The position numbers and the translations under genes are program-made. Source: a virus. From it: a stretch of DNA of 31,248 bases. How positions within the stretch are numbered: position 1 is the first letter of the stretch; each line of letters starts with the position of its first letter. Of this stretch, positions 20,899-28,431 are shown in pieces. The stretch covers positions 1 to 31,248 of the IMG/VR virus record IMGVR_UViG_3300042291_001586; one strand, written 5' to 3'. The notes under the pieces are model-generated. The model did not search any database and had not been told where the DNA came from. It saw nothing but the letters and a program-made list of their open reading frames with translations.

Positions 20899-22848
20899 TT
20901 GTCACTTATTAACGATCATGGGTCTATCAAAGACTTTTACAGAAACTTTATCCACATCAGCAGATACGCTCGCTGGATTGAATCAGAGAACAGAAGAGAA
21001 ACTTGGGTAGAGACAGTAGATCGTTACATGTCTTTTATGAAAAACCATTTGGTAACAAACCATGGTTACAGCGAAAATGACAAGACTTTTGAAGAGATTC
21101 GTAATGCAGTTATTGATCATAAGATCATGCCTTCTATGCGTGCTTTGATGACCGCAGGACCAGCTCTTGACAGAGATCATATTGCAGCTTACAACTGTTC
21201 ATTTATTGCAGTAGATAGCCCTAGAGCTTTTGATGAAGCAATGTATATTTTAATGAACGGTACTGGAGTTGGATTCTCTGTTGAACAAAAATACATGAGC
21301 CTACTTCCCGTTGTTGCAGAAGAACTCTACAAGACAGACACAGTTATTGTAGTAGATGATTCAAAATTAGGATGGGCAAAATCATACAAAGAACTTATTG
21401 CACTTCTTTATCAAGGACAAATTCCAAAGTGGGATCTAACTAAGGTTAGGCCAGCAGGGGAAAGATTGAAAATATTTGGTGGAAGAGCATCTGGTCCAGA
21501 TCCACTTGATTCGTTGTTTAGGTTTACTATTGATATTTTCCGTAACGCTGCTGGAAGAAGAATCAAGTCAATTGAGGCTCATGATCTAATGTGTAAGATT
21601 GGAGAGGTTGTAGTTGTTGGAGGAGTGCGACGCTCTGCACTAATCTCTCTTTCTAATCTTGATGATTTTGAAATGGCTAAAGCAAAGTCAGGCCAGTGGT
21701 GGGAAGATAATGGTCAACGTGCCTTAGCCAATAACTCAGCGGTTTATAATATTAAACCAAATACCGCTCAATTTTTAAGAGAGTGGAGAAACCTATACGA
21801 GTCAAAGTCTGGTGAACGCGGAATCTATAACATAGAGAGTGTTCGTAAGCACGTTGACAAGTTTGGTCGCCGTGACTCATCAAAGGTAATGGGGACAAAC
21901 CCATGTGGAGAAATTCTTCTACGTCCAAATGAATTTTGTAATTTAACTGAGGTTGTTATTGAAGCAGATGACAAGGTAGAGGATTTAGCTGAAAAAGTTC
22001 GTTTAGCAACAATCCTTGGAACATGGCAGTCAACATTGACAAACTTTAAATACATTAGAAAGACATGGAAGGATAACTGCGAAGAAGAAAGACTTCTTGG
22101 AGTATCTTTAACAGGAATCTATGGAAATAAAATTACCTCAACAAATAACAAAGATCTTCCAGGAATCCTAGATTCACTTAGAGAAGAATCTGTTTTGACT
22201 AATAGCCAAGAAGCAGAAAAGCTTGGAATCAATCCATCCTTATCTATTACATGCGTCAAGCCTTCTGGAACAGTTTCTCAGTTGACGGGGGTATCCTCTG
22301 GCATTCACCCATGGTACTCAGAATACTACTTGCGATCAGTTCGTGGAGATAACAAAGATCCACTAACATCATTCCTTAAAGATGCTGGTATTCCAAATGA
22401 ACCAGATGTAATGAAGCCAGAAGATACTACCGTTTTTTATTTTCCGATTAAGGCTCCAAAAAATTCAGTACTTACCAAAGATCTTACTGCAATCGACCAC
22501 CTTGAAATGTGGAAGACATATCGTAAGCACTGGACAGAGCATAATCCTTCAGTAACAATTAATGTTCGTGAGGATGAATGGCTAAGAGTTGGGTCATGGG
22601 TATACGATAACTTTGATAGTGTTGGAGGAGTTTCATTCTTACCATCTTCAGAGCATACATACAAGCAGGCTCCATATCAAGAAATAACAAAAGAAGAATA
22701 TGAGAAGTCTTTAAGTGAAATGCCAACAACAATCGATTGGTCAGTTCTCAGTCTTTATGAAACAGTTGACACAACCACGGGAAGTCAAGAGCTTTCTTGT
22801 ACAGCGGGTGTTTGTGAAATTGTTGATTTCGGCTCAGCAGTTGCTTAA
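20899..22848 (+). CDS. nrdJ: Class II (adenosylcobalamin-dependent) ribonucleotide reductase, monomeric
   Basis: A 649-residue enzyme that makes deoxyribonucleotides for phage DNA using a cobalamin-generated thiyl radical. Landmarks match the monomeric Lactobacillus leichmannii-type enzyme. AAYNCSF holds the redox Cys C100. TNPCGEILLRPNEFC holds N334, the thiyl Cys C336, E338, and the partner C347 eleven residues on. The C-terminal shuttle pair is C634-x4-C639 (ELSCTAGVCE). An N-terminal ATP-cone is absent. The start is a TTG at 20899 with AGAGGAAG upstream; the next ATG would remove conserved sequence. It needs B12, so the host must make or import it. It lies between lysis and portal genes with its own sigma70-type promoter. 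Confidence 0.93.
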   Translation: MSLINDHGSIKDFYRNFIHISRYARWIESENRRETWVETVDRYMSFMKNHLVTNHGYSENDKTFEEIRNAVIDHKIMPSMRALMTAGPALDRDHIAAYNCSFIAVDSPRAFDEAMYILMNGTGVGFSVEQKYMSLLPVVAEELYKTDTVIVVDDSKLGWAKSYKELIALLYQGQIPKWDLTKVRPAGERLKIFGGRASGPDPLDSLFRFTIDIFRNAAGRRIKSIEAHDLMCKIGEVVVVGGVRRSALISLSNLDDFEMAKAKSGQWWEDNGQRALANNSAVYNIKPNTAQFLREWRNLYESKSGERGIYNIESVRKHVDKFGRRDSSKVMGTNPCGEILLRPNEFCNLTEVVIEADDKVEDLAEKVRLATILGTWQSTLTNFKYIRKTWKDNCEEERLLGVSLTGIYGNKITSTNNKDLPGILDSLREESVLTNSQEAEKLGINPSLSITCVKPSGTVSQLTGVSSGIHPWYSEYYLRSVRGDNKDPLTSFLKDAGIPNEPDVMKPEDTTVFYFPIKAPKNSVLTKDLTAIDHLEMWKTYRKHWTEHNPSVTINVREDEWLRVGSWVYDNFDSVGGVSFLPSSEHTYKQAPYQEITKEEYEKSLSEMPTTIDWSVLSLYETVDTTTGSQELSCTAGVCEIVDFGSAVA

Positions 22849-22870
22849 AATTAAGTAAGTCAAGCAAATT

Positions 22871-22880
22871 ATGGTACAAT
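22871..22880 (+). promoter_or_regulatory. Extended -10 promoter ATGGTACAAT (leaderless type)
   Basis: TGGTACAAT ends at 22880 and the preferred ATG is at 22888, giving a leaderless message. An in-frame ATG at 22879 lies inside this -10 and cannot be used. Confidence 0.65.
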
Positions 22881-22887
22881 GGTTGTC

Positions 22888-23235
22888 ATGAACATGCCAA
22901 AACCCAAAATAACTGTCATAGAAAAACAAGGTAACGACGGAATCTACGTCTGGCAAACACCTGAAGGAAAGATTGTGACAGATGGAGAAGGAAACACTAT
23001 GAATATTCCATCTCGTCGTGGGGATATTGAGGCAATGTCTAAAATTAGAAAAGCAGCAGCGTACTACGGTTTTCCAGAAGGAGAGGCCGTCTTTCGCGCA
23101 GGACAAAGAAGACTTACAGATGAAGAGCATTCAGAACAGCTTGATAGAATGAAGGATGGACTAATCCCTTCTGAAACCGATATCGGAGCTTGGATGGATG
23201 CATCAAAGGGGATTAAGAGGTATGGAAATGGATAA
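22888..23235 (+). CDS. Small conserved actinophage-type protein upstream of the portal gene
   Basis: A 115-residue protein starting MNMPKPKITVIEKQ (ATG 22888, or ATG 22894). It carries a core GIYVWQTPEGKIVTDGEGNTMNIPSRRGDIEAMSKIRKAAAYYGFPEGEAVFRAGQRRLTDEEHSEQ, followed by GLIPSETDIGAWMDAS. The same WQ.P.G...GDG.G....P...GD...+.K.++AA.YYG.PEG.AVF.PG.+++TDEE pattern is familiar from small proteins near the packaging and portal genes of actinobacteriophages, with no known function. No Shine-Dalgarno site. It overlaps the portal start by 8 bases. Confidence 0.7.
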   Translation: MNMPKPKITVIEKQGNDGIYVWQTPEGKIVTDGEGNTMNIPSRRGDIEAMSKIRKAAAYYGFPEGEAVFRAGQRRLTDEEHSEQLDRMKDGLIPSETDIGAWMDASKGIKRYGNG

Positions 23236-24775
23236 TGAAATAGAGTACCGTGCAAAGATTGACAATCTAGATAAAAGTTCTACGAAGAAAGAGTCTTATG
23301 ACGAATTCAATGCAGAAGTTGATCAAGTAAAAAAGTATGATGGTTTAGATGCAAATTTTAAACGCCGTGTATCAAGAATGACCAAAGTCTGGACAGGCGA
23401 ACAAGATACAAAATCAAAGCAGTTACTTCCTTTACAAGATATTACAACAGCGTATGGACTTTTTGATGTTGTTGTTCCACCCTATAACCTTGACGAGTTA
23501 GCTACATTTTTTGATAGCTCTTTTGCAAACCACTCATCAATCAATGCCAAGGTAGCAAATATTGTAGGACTTGGATACGGCTTTGACATTACAGAAGCTG
23601 TAATGGATAGACTTGAGGATGCAGACACAGATGATCAGCTGAGAAGAGCGCATAGAAAAATTGAGCGTGCTAAAAAAGATTTAATGGACTGGCTTGAATC
23701 CCGCAATGATGAAGATACCTTTACCCATGTTTTAGAAAAAGTTTGGACAGACTATGAAGCAACAGGGAATGGTTACATGGAAGTCGGTAGAACTGTAACT
23801 GGAGAAATTGGTTACCTTGGACATATTCCTGCGACAACAATTCGTGTTCGTAGATTAAGAGATGGATACGTTCAAATAGTTAATCAAAAAACAGTATTCT
23901 TTAAAAACTTTCAAGACAAAAAAACTCCAAACAATATTACCAATGATCCAAGACCAAACGAGCTTATTCATTTCAAGAAGTACACACCTAGAAATAGCTA
24001 CTATGGTATCCCAGACGCTTTATCATCATCAATGGCTATTGTTGGAGATCAATTAGCTAGCAGATATAATATTGATTATTTTGAGAATAAGGCAGTTCCT
24101 CGTTACATTGTTACCCTCAAGGGAGCAAGGCTTAGTGCAGAGTCAGAGGAGAAGCTGTTTAGGTTTATGCAGTCTGGATTGCGTGGACAGAATCATAGAA
24201 CTCTTTTCCTACCACTCCCTGCAGATTCACCTGACAATAAAGTTGAGTTTAAAATGGAGCCAATTGAAAATGGTATTCAGGACGGATCTTTCCAAAAGTA
24301 TCATGTATCAAATACAAATGATATCTTAATGTCTCATCAAGTTCCTATTTCAAAAGTTGGTGGTGGACAAGGAATGTCTATTGCGGCGGCACTAGCAAAT
24401 GATAGAACATTCAAAGAACAAGTTTCAAGGCCAGCCCAAAGAATGTTGGAAAAGGTTCTTAATAAAATTGTAAAAGAAAAAACAGACATGTTCGATCTTA
24501 AATTAAACGAACTTACTCTTACAGATGAAAATACACAGAGTCAGATTGATGAGAGATATCTTAAGGCCCAGGTTGTTGTTCCAAATGAAGTTAGAATGAG
24601 GCTTGGCTTGCCAATGAGACAGGGTGGACAAGATCCACTTCAATTAACTGCTCAGCAAAGAGCAGAGAACACTACCCAAAGATCACGCGACACAGAAAGA
24701 CAAAATAACGCAACAGATAGTCCAAATTCTCCAACAGGAAGAAATGCTGGTGGAGAAGGTCGTGCAACGCAATAA
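23228..24775 (+). CDS. Portal protein
   Basis: A 515-residue protein; ATG 23228 is chosen because AAGAGG lies 7 bases upstream, in preference to ATG 23198 or 23222. It forms the dodecameric DNA gate at one capsid vertex. Signs are DVVVPPYNLDELATFFDSSFANHSSINAKVANIVGLGYGF (N-terminal clip/wing), VWTDYEATGNGYMEVGRT, and LIHFKKYTPRNSYYGIPDALSS. IDYFENKAVPRYIV, NDILMSHQVPISKVGGGQGMSIA and the long C-terminal helix VSRPAQRMLEKVLNKIVKEK follow. The pattern fits PBSX/HK97-type portals. The last 50 residues are Gln/Arg/Asn-rich and disordered. The protease-scaffold and capsid genes follow. No terminase gene lies directly upstream. Confidence 0.9.
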   Translation: MDNEIEYRAKIDNLDKSSTKKESYDEFNAEVDQVKKYDGLDANFKRRVSRMTKVWTGEQDTKSKQLLPLQDITTAYGLFDVVVPPYNLDELATFFDSSFANHSSINAKVANIVGLGYGFDITEAVMDRLEDADTDDQLRRAHRKIERAKKDLMDWLESRNDEDTFTHVLEKVWTDYEATGNGYMEVGRTVTGEIGYLGHIPATTIRVRRLRDGYVQIVNQKTVFFKNFQDKKTPNNITNDPRPNELIHFKKYTPRNSYYGIPDALSSSMAIVGDQLASRYNIDYFENKAVPRYIVTLKGARLSAESEEKLFRFMQSGLRGQNHRTLFLPLPADSPDNKVEFKMEPIENGIQDGSFQKYHVSNTNDILMSHQVPISKVGGGQGMSIAAALANDRTFKEQVSRPAQRMLEKVLNKIVKEKTDMFDLKLNELTLTDENTQSQIDERYLKAQVVVPNEVRMRLGLPMRQGGQDPLQLTAQQRAENTTQRSRDTERQNNATDSPNSPTGRNAGGEGRATQ

Positions 24776-24785
24776 TATACAAAAT

Positions 24786-24795
24786 GTGATAAAAT
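24786..24795 (+). promoter_or_regulatory. Extended -10 promoter GTGATAAAAT
   Basis: A variant of the repeated motif, 32 bases before ATG 24827. A second -10-like TACAAT (24812-24817) lies 10 bases before the ATG and would give a nearly leaderless message. No Shine-Dalgarno site lies before the ATG. Confidence 0.5.
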
Positions 24796-24826
24796 TACTA
24801 AATTATAACGATACAATGGTGACAAG

Positions 24827-26206
24827 ATGAATTCATTAGAAAAAGCCTTTTGGAATACAAGCGGCGAAAACATTTCAATTCTTATGCCTATCCAAAAGAT
24901 AGACGCAGAAAAAAGAATTGTTTCTGGTTGGGCGACAACAGATGTTGTTGACAAGCAGGGAGATATTGTTGCTATTGAAGCCTCAGAAAAAGCTTTTGAC
25001 AATTTCAGGGGAAATGTAAGAGAGCAACACACACCCCTAGCAGTAGGAAAAGTAGTTTCTTTTAAAAGAGACAAATACTTTGACAAAGAAAACGGGGAGA
25101 TTCATAATGGCATCTTTGTTGATGTATATGTATCCAAGGGTGCTCAAGATACCTGGTACAAAGTAACAGAGGGAATTCTTACAGGATTTTCTATTGGCGG
25201 AAAAATTAATGATACAGAAGATATTTACACTAAGGGAATGGATGCTCCAATTAGAATGATTAAAGACTATGATCTTTTTGAGCTTTCACTTGTTGATAAT
25301 CCAGCAAACCCTGCATCAAATGTTGTTTCTGTACAAAAGTTTAACGGAACAGACACACTTGAGAAAAACTACCTAGAGAATGTTTACTGGTGCAACTCAA
25401 GCGAAATGGTTATTATTAGCGAGAAGTCACAATATTCTTGCCCAAGCTGCGATAGACACATGACAAATATTGGTTTTGTAGAAAGCAGCGATACTTCTAA
25501 AGCAGAAACAATCGGAAATCTTATAAAGAGCTATACTGTAAAAGTTTCAGATGAACAATCTGATATAACAATGGCGGTTGACGAAGTAGCCAAGTCAATT
25601 GCTGACAACAATGAAAAGGAGGGGATTAATGTGGGAATTCTAAATAGAAATAAGAGTACAGATCCAGCAGAAGACTTGGTAACAAAGTCTGAAGAAGTAG
25701 CTGAAGAAGTAGCTGAAGAAGTTGCAGAAGAACTCGCCGAAGAAGTCGAAGAGATTGAAGAAGCAGTTGAAGAGGCAATTGAAGAAGTTATTGAAGAAGC
25801 AGCAGTAGAAGAGGCAGTCGAAGAGATTGTTGAAAAGTCTGCTGACGAGGAAGCTGTAGAAGAAGCTGTAGAGACATCCACAACTCCTGCAGACAGCGAT
25901 GAAGACTTGGCGAAATCTGTAGATGAAATCAAGGATTCAGTAGTTGTTGCAGTAGCAGATCTAGCAGCAGCAGTAAAAAGCATTGCAGATAAGGTAGGGG
26001 AACTTACTGGCTCAGTTAATAACGTTTCACAAGAGGTAAAGGTTGTTAAAGGCAATGTTGAAGAGTTTGGACAGCGTGTATCCGCGATAGAGGAAGACAC
26101 GGCTGTTCGCAAGTCTGGCGATCTTGGCGGGATCGTACAGGGAGAAAAAATAAGTAAATCGATGTGGGGCGGTCGTTTCCTCAATTCCGCCGACTTATAT
26201 CGGTAA
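24827..26206 (+). CDS. Prohead maturation protease fused to scaffold
   Basis: A 459-residue protein. Residues about 17-170 are a capsid maturation protease (XkdF/HK97-type): KRIVSGWATTDVVDKQGDIV, REQHTPLAVGKVV (H68 catalytic), ILTGFSIGG (S122 nucleophile), and YDLFELSLVDNPANPASNV. A small Cys motif follows: C189, then C205-P-S-C208 and H211, a possible zinc site not usual in these proteases. The C-terminal half (about 270-459) is an extremely Glu-rich coiled coil built of EEVAEE-like units. A second helical part (AVADLAAAVKSIADKVGELTGSVNNVSQEV) and a Trp/Arg end follow. The coiled-coil half should act as capsid scaffold. An internal start may release it separately. Confidence 0.85.
   Translation: MNSLEKAFWNTSGENISILMPIQKIDAEKRIVSGWATTDVVDKQGDIVAIEASEKAFDNFRGNVREQHTPLAVGKVVSFKRDKYFDKENGEIHNGIFVDVYVSKGAQDTWYKVTEGILTGFSIGGKINDTEDIYTKGMDAPIRMIKDYDLFELSLVDNPANPASNVVSVQKFNGTDTLEKNYLENVYWCNSSEMVIISEKSQYSCPSCDRHMTNIGFVESSDTSKAETIGNLIKSYTVKVSDEQSDITMAVDEVAKSIADNNEKEGINVGILNRNKSTDPAEDLVTKSEEVAEEVAEEVAEELAEEVEEIEEAVEEAIEEVIEEAAVEEAVEEIVEKSADEEAVEEAVETSTTPADSDEDLAKSVDEIKDSVVVAVADLAAAVKSIADKVGELTGSVNNVSQEVKVVKGNVEEFGQRVSAIEEDTAVRKSGDLGGIVQGEKISKSMWGGRFLNSADLYR
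25561..25569 (+). promoter_or_regulatory. Possible internal -10, TGATATAAC
   Basis: One change from TGATATAAT, inside the protease gene and about 60 bases before the internal GTG start of the scaffold part. It could give a separate scaffold message. Confidence 0.3.
25631..26206 (+). CDS. Nested scaffold protein (internal in-frame start)
   Basis: An in-frame GTG at 25631 (codon 269 of the protease gene) follows a strong Shine-Dalgarno sequence, AAGGAGGGG, at 25616-25624, eight bases after AAGGAGG. This is a better ribosome site than the one before the full-length gene, which has none. The product would be 191 residues: GILNRN, the Glu-rich coiled coil and the C-terminal helical region, but no protease. 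This is the same arrangement as lambda C/Nu3, where scaffold is made in excess from inside the protease gene. It would be in the same frame and share the stop. The call rests on ribosome-site quality and the domain boundary. Confidence 0.6.
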   Translation: MGILNRNKSTDPAEDLVTKSEEVAEEVAEEVAEELAEEVEEIEEAVEEAIEEVIEEAAVEEAVEEIVEKSADEEAVEEAVETSTTPADSDEDLAKSVDEIKDSVVVAVADLAAAVKSIADKVGELTGSVNNVSQEVKVVKGNVEEFGQRVSAIEEDTAVRKSGDLGGIVQGEKISKSMWGGRFLNSADLYR

Positions 26207-26229
26207 TAAATCAGGAGGTGAAAAGTAAA

Positions 26230-27228
26230 ATGTCAGAAGAAATTTTAGAAAAAGCAGCAGACGCAGGCGTAGTAGTCTCTGGTGGTATTGGCGCAATTAC
26301 AAATCCCGCAGCAGGTGATTTGGGTGTCGTTGGTAGCACAACTGATGATGGTGGTATTCTCAATCCTGAGCAGTCCCGCCAGTTCATCGAATACATCTGG
26401 GAGCAGCAAGTTTTAGCTCTAGATGGTCGTAGAGTAACTATGCGTTCTAACACTGCAGAACTAGAGAAGCTAAATGTAGGCGAGCGTGTAATCCGTGCAG
26501 CAAATCAGGCTGATGGTACATACACAAACGCAGACGTAGCATTCACTAAAGTAGAGATCGTAACAAAGAAGATTAGACTAGACTGGGAAGTTGCAACTGA
26601 AGCACTCGAAGATAATATCGAGGGTGCCCAGCTTGAAGATCACCTAGTTCGCTCTATGACTCGCGCATTTGCAAACGATCTTGAAGATCTTGCAATTAAC
26701 GGTACAGGTTCAGGAACAAACAACTTCTTGAAGATTATGCAGGGCTTCTATGCAAAAGAAGCCGCAGGAAACCAGGCAGCATCTGTCACTTCCAGCGGTT
26801 CAGCATGGACCGTACAGGATCTACAAGATATTGTCCTAGCCATGCCACGCAAGTACCGTGGTTCAAGATCTGCAATGAAGTTCTATGCAGGTTCACCAAC
26901 AATCTCAAGCCTACTTAACAGTCTTGCCCAAACAGGCAACCTCAATTCCGAAAGAATTGTCGAAAGAATTGTTGACGGTAGCGTTCCACAGATTGTCGGT
27001 GCTCCACTACAGTACCGCGTTCTCGGACTACCCATCATGGAAGTTCCTTACATGCCAGATGATTATGTCTCACTAACATTCCCAGAAAACAGAATTTGGG
27101 GATTCCAGAGAGATGTTACAGTCCACCGCGAGTTCAAGCCAAAGAAAGACACAGTAGAATATACAGTGTTCGTTCGTTTTGGTGTGCAGATCGAAGAAAC
27201 AGACGCAGTTGCCTACGGCAGCAAGTAA
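26230..27228 (+). CDS. Major capsid protein (HK97 fold)
   Basis: A 332-residue protein; ATG 26230 follows a perfect AGGAGGTG at 26213-26220. The first 40 residues (Ala/Gly-rich, ITNPAAGDLGVVGSTTDDGG) may be the part removed at maturation. NPEQSRQFIEYIWEQQVLALDGRRVTMRSNTAELEKLNVGERV is typical of the N-arm and E-loop of this capsid family. VTKKIRLDWEVATEALEDNIEG, LEDLAINGTGSGTN (P-domain), and APLQYRVLGLPIMEVPYMPDDYVSLTFPENRIWGF (A-domain) follow. Codon use is richer in GC than the flanking genes, as expected for a highly expressed virion protein. A terminator hairpin follows. Confidence 0.9.
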   Translation: MSEEILEKAADAGVVVSGGIGAITNPAAGDLGVVGSTTDDGGILNPEQSRQFIEYIWEQQVLALDGRRVTMRSNTAELEKLNVGERVIRAANQADGTYTNADVAFTKVEIVTKKIRLDWEVATEALEDNIEGAQLEDHLVRSMTRAFANDLEDLAINGTGSGTNNFLKIMQGFYAKEAAGNQAASVTSSGSAWTVQDLQDIVLAMPRKYRGSRSAMKFYAGSPTISSLLNSLAQTGNLNSERIVERIVDGSVPQIVGAPLQYRVLGLPIMEVPYMPDDYVSLTFPENRIWGFQRDVTVHREFKPKKDTVEYTVFVRFGVQIEETDAVAYGSK

Positions 27229-27249
27229 TAATTGTTTCTAAATGCAGCG

Positions 27250-27273
27250 GAGGGGAGTCGATTGGCTCCCCTC
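27250..27273 (+). terminator. Hairpin after the major capsid gene
   Basis: A 10-bp stem GAGGGGAGTC / GGCTCCCCTC (one T-G pair) with loop GATT. The T-run after it is poor (TTAAGCATTT), so it may mark an mRNA 3' end or protect it rather than end transcription fully. Confidence 0.65.
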
Positions 27274-27289
27274 TTAAGCATTTATTGAG

Positions 27290-27299
27290 ATGATATAAT
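27290..27299 (+). promoter_or_regulatory. Extended -10 promoter ATGATATAAT
   Basis: Exact 10-mer, 18 bases before ATG 27317, with AGGAGG in between. It restarts transcription just after the capsid hairpin. Confidence 0.75.
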
Positions 27300-27316
27300 T
27301 AATAACAGGAGGAATT

Positions 27317-27559
27317 ATGGAATCAAGTCCCACAAAAAAGGTATCTGTAAAAAACACACAATCTAAAATACAAAAAACACAAACAGATCCAGTTAAAGTT
27401 GCACTCTTTGCTCCTAATTCTATTGTCCACCCATCTCTTGGAAGACTAAATAATGGCTACACTATCGTAGATTCTGATAAAGCTGAAGAGTGGTTAAAAA
27501 TTTCAGATAAGGTAAGGCAAGCAACTCCGCAAGAAGTTGCCTCAGCTTTTGAGGTATAA
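27317..27559 (+). CDS. Small head-region protein
   Basis: An 80-residue protein. The N-terminal third is Lys/Thr/Ser-rich and disordered (MESSPTKKVSVKNTQSKIQKTQTDP). The remainder reads KVALFAPNSIVHPSLGRLNNGYTIVDSDKAEEWLKISDKVRQATPQEVASAF. Small proteins with a W or H after the start, then LGRL..GY.I+....AE.WL....+VR.ATPEEVA, are frequent between the capsid and connector genes of actinophages. Their function is not established. The gene starts the connector operon with a clear Shine-Dalgarno site and promoter. Confidence 0.65.
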   Translation: MESSPTKKVSVKNTQSKIQKTQTDPVKVALFAPNSIVHPSLGRLNNGYTIVDSDKAEEWLKISDKVRQATPQEVASAFEV

Positions 27560-27561
27560 AA

Positions 27562-28431
27562 ATGGAAATTCTTAGACTACCAGAAACAACATCAATTTAT
27601 ATTGATCTCGTAATGCCATCTGCATCTTTACAATATGTTATGCAGTATGAAGACTTATTTACAGGAGAATCTTTTTCTGCATCAGCAACATCTAATGCTT
27701 CAAAGGTTGCAAGGTTTACATTAAACTCCAAATACCTTGTCTATTCTGTAAATCTTTTTGCAAACGTATATGACCCATCAAACAACCTTGTTCTATCCGC
27801 AGGCATAGATATTGTAAAGCCCTATTGCGATCTTACAACGGTAAAAACAAAACTTGGAATTACTACTGGTCAAGCTGTAGAAGCAGAGAAAGTAGCGAGA
27901 AGAATTATTGAGGCTGAGGTAGGGTCTTTTCAATTCGTTCGTAAACTAAAAGAAGTTATTGGAATGGGAATAGACTATTTACCCATTGATGAAAGAATTG
28001 TTGTTCTTTATCAAATGTGGGAGAACAATGAAGTTATTTATATAAAAGATGATGACTCATATGAACAATATAAGATAAGCACAGACAAAAGCTCAATTGT
28101 ACTTGAAGATGAAATTCAGAATAAAGTTGAATACACCAAGGTGTGGAGAGATAGAAACTATGCAGTAACATTCTCTCCTGGATTTGACTACCTACTTGAT
28201 GCCAGCTTTGGATATCAAGTTATTCCATCAGATATTGAAGAGGCTTGTGAAATGCTGATGCAAGATTTAGTTCAAGGAAACACAAGATACTTTAGCAGAA
28301 ATATAACTGAGTTTGATAACAAAGAATTTAAAATTAAGTTTGCAGCAGGATCTTCTGCGGGTACAGGAAATTTGATTGTAGACAAGCTACTAATAAGGTA
28401 TAAGAATAGAATTCGACCAGGGGTAATCTAA
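27562..28431 (+). CDS. Head-tail connector (adaptor-type) protein with an extra N-terminal beta domain
   Basis: A 289-residue protein. The first 90 residues are a beta domain (TSIYIDLVMPSASLQYVMQYEDLFTGESFSASATSN...VNLFANVYDPSNNLVLSAGIDIVKPYCDLTTVKTKLGI). After that comes the helical connector part with ARRIIEAEVGSFQFVRK. The C-terminus is SDIEEACEMLMQDLVQGNTRYFSRNITEFDNKEFKIKF, similar to the gp6/gp15-type adaptors that dock beneath the portal. It is larger than a usual adaptor (about 100-150) because of the N-terminal domain. GAGGT lies before the ATG. TAATG couples it to the next gene. Confidence 0.7.
   Translation: MEILRLPETTSIYIDLVMPSASLQYVMQYEDLFTGESFSASATSNASKVARFTLNSKYLVYSVNLFANVYDPSNNLVLSAGIDIVKPYCDLTTVKTKLGITTGQAVEAEKVARRIIEAEVGSFQFVRKLKEVIGMGIDYLPIDERIVVLYQMWENNEVIYIKDDDSYEQYKISTDKSSIVLEDEIQNKVEYTKVWRDRNYAVTFSPGFDYLLDASFGYQVIPSDIEEACEMLMQDLVQGNTRYFSRNITEFDNKEFKIKFAAGSSAGTGNLIVDKLLIRYKNRIRPGVI

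Noticed and set aside
22879-22890. ATG at 22879 as the start of the small pre-portal gene
   Set aside because: It lies within the -10 hexamer, upstream of any transcript start; ATG 22888 fits the leaderless pattern.
25531-26184. Long minus-strand open frame (217 codons) opposite the protease-scaffold gene
   Set aside because: It is the Ser/Thr/Ala mirror of the Glu-rich repeat codons (GAA GAA GTA) and has no ribosome site or promoter; the plus-strand frame has a clear domain.
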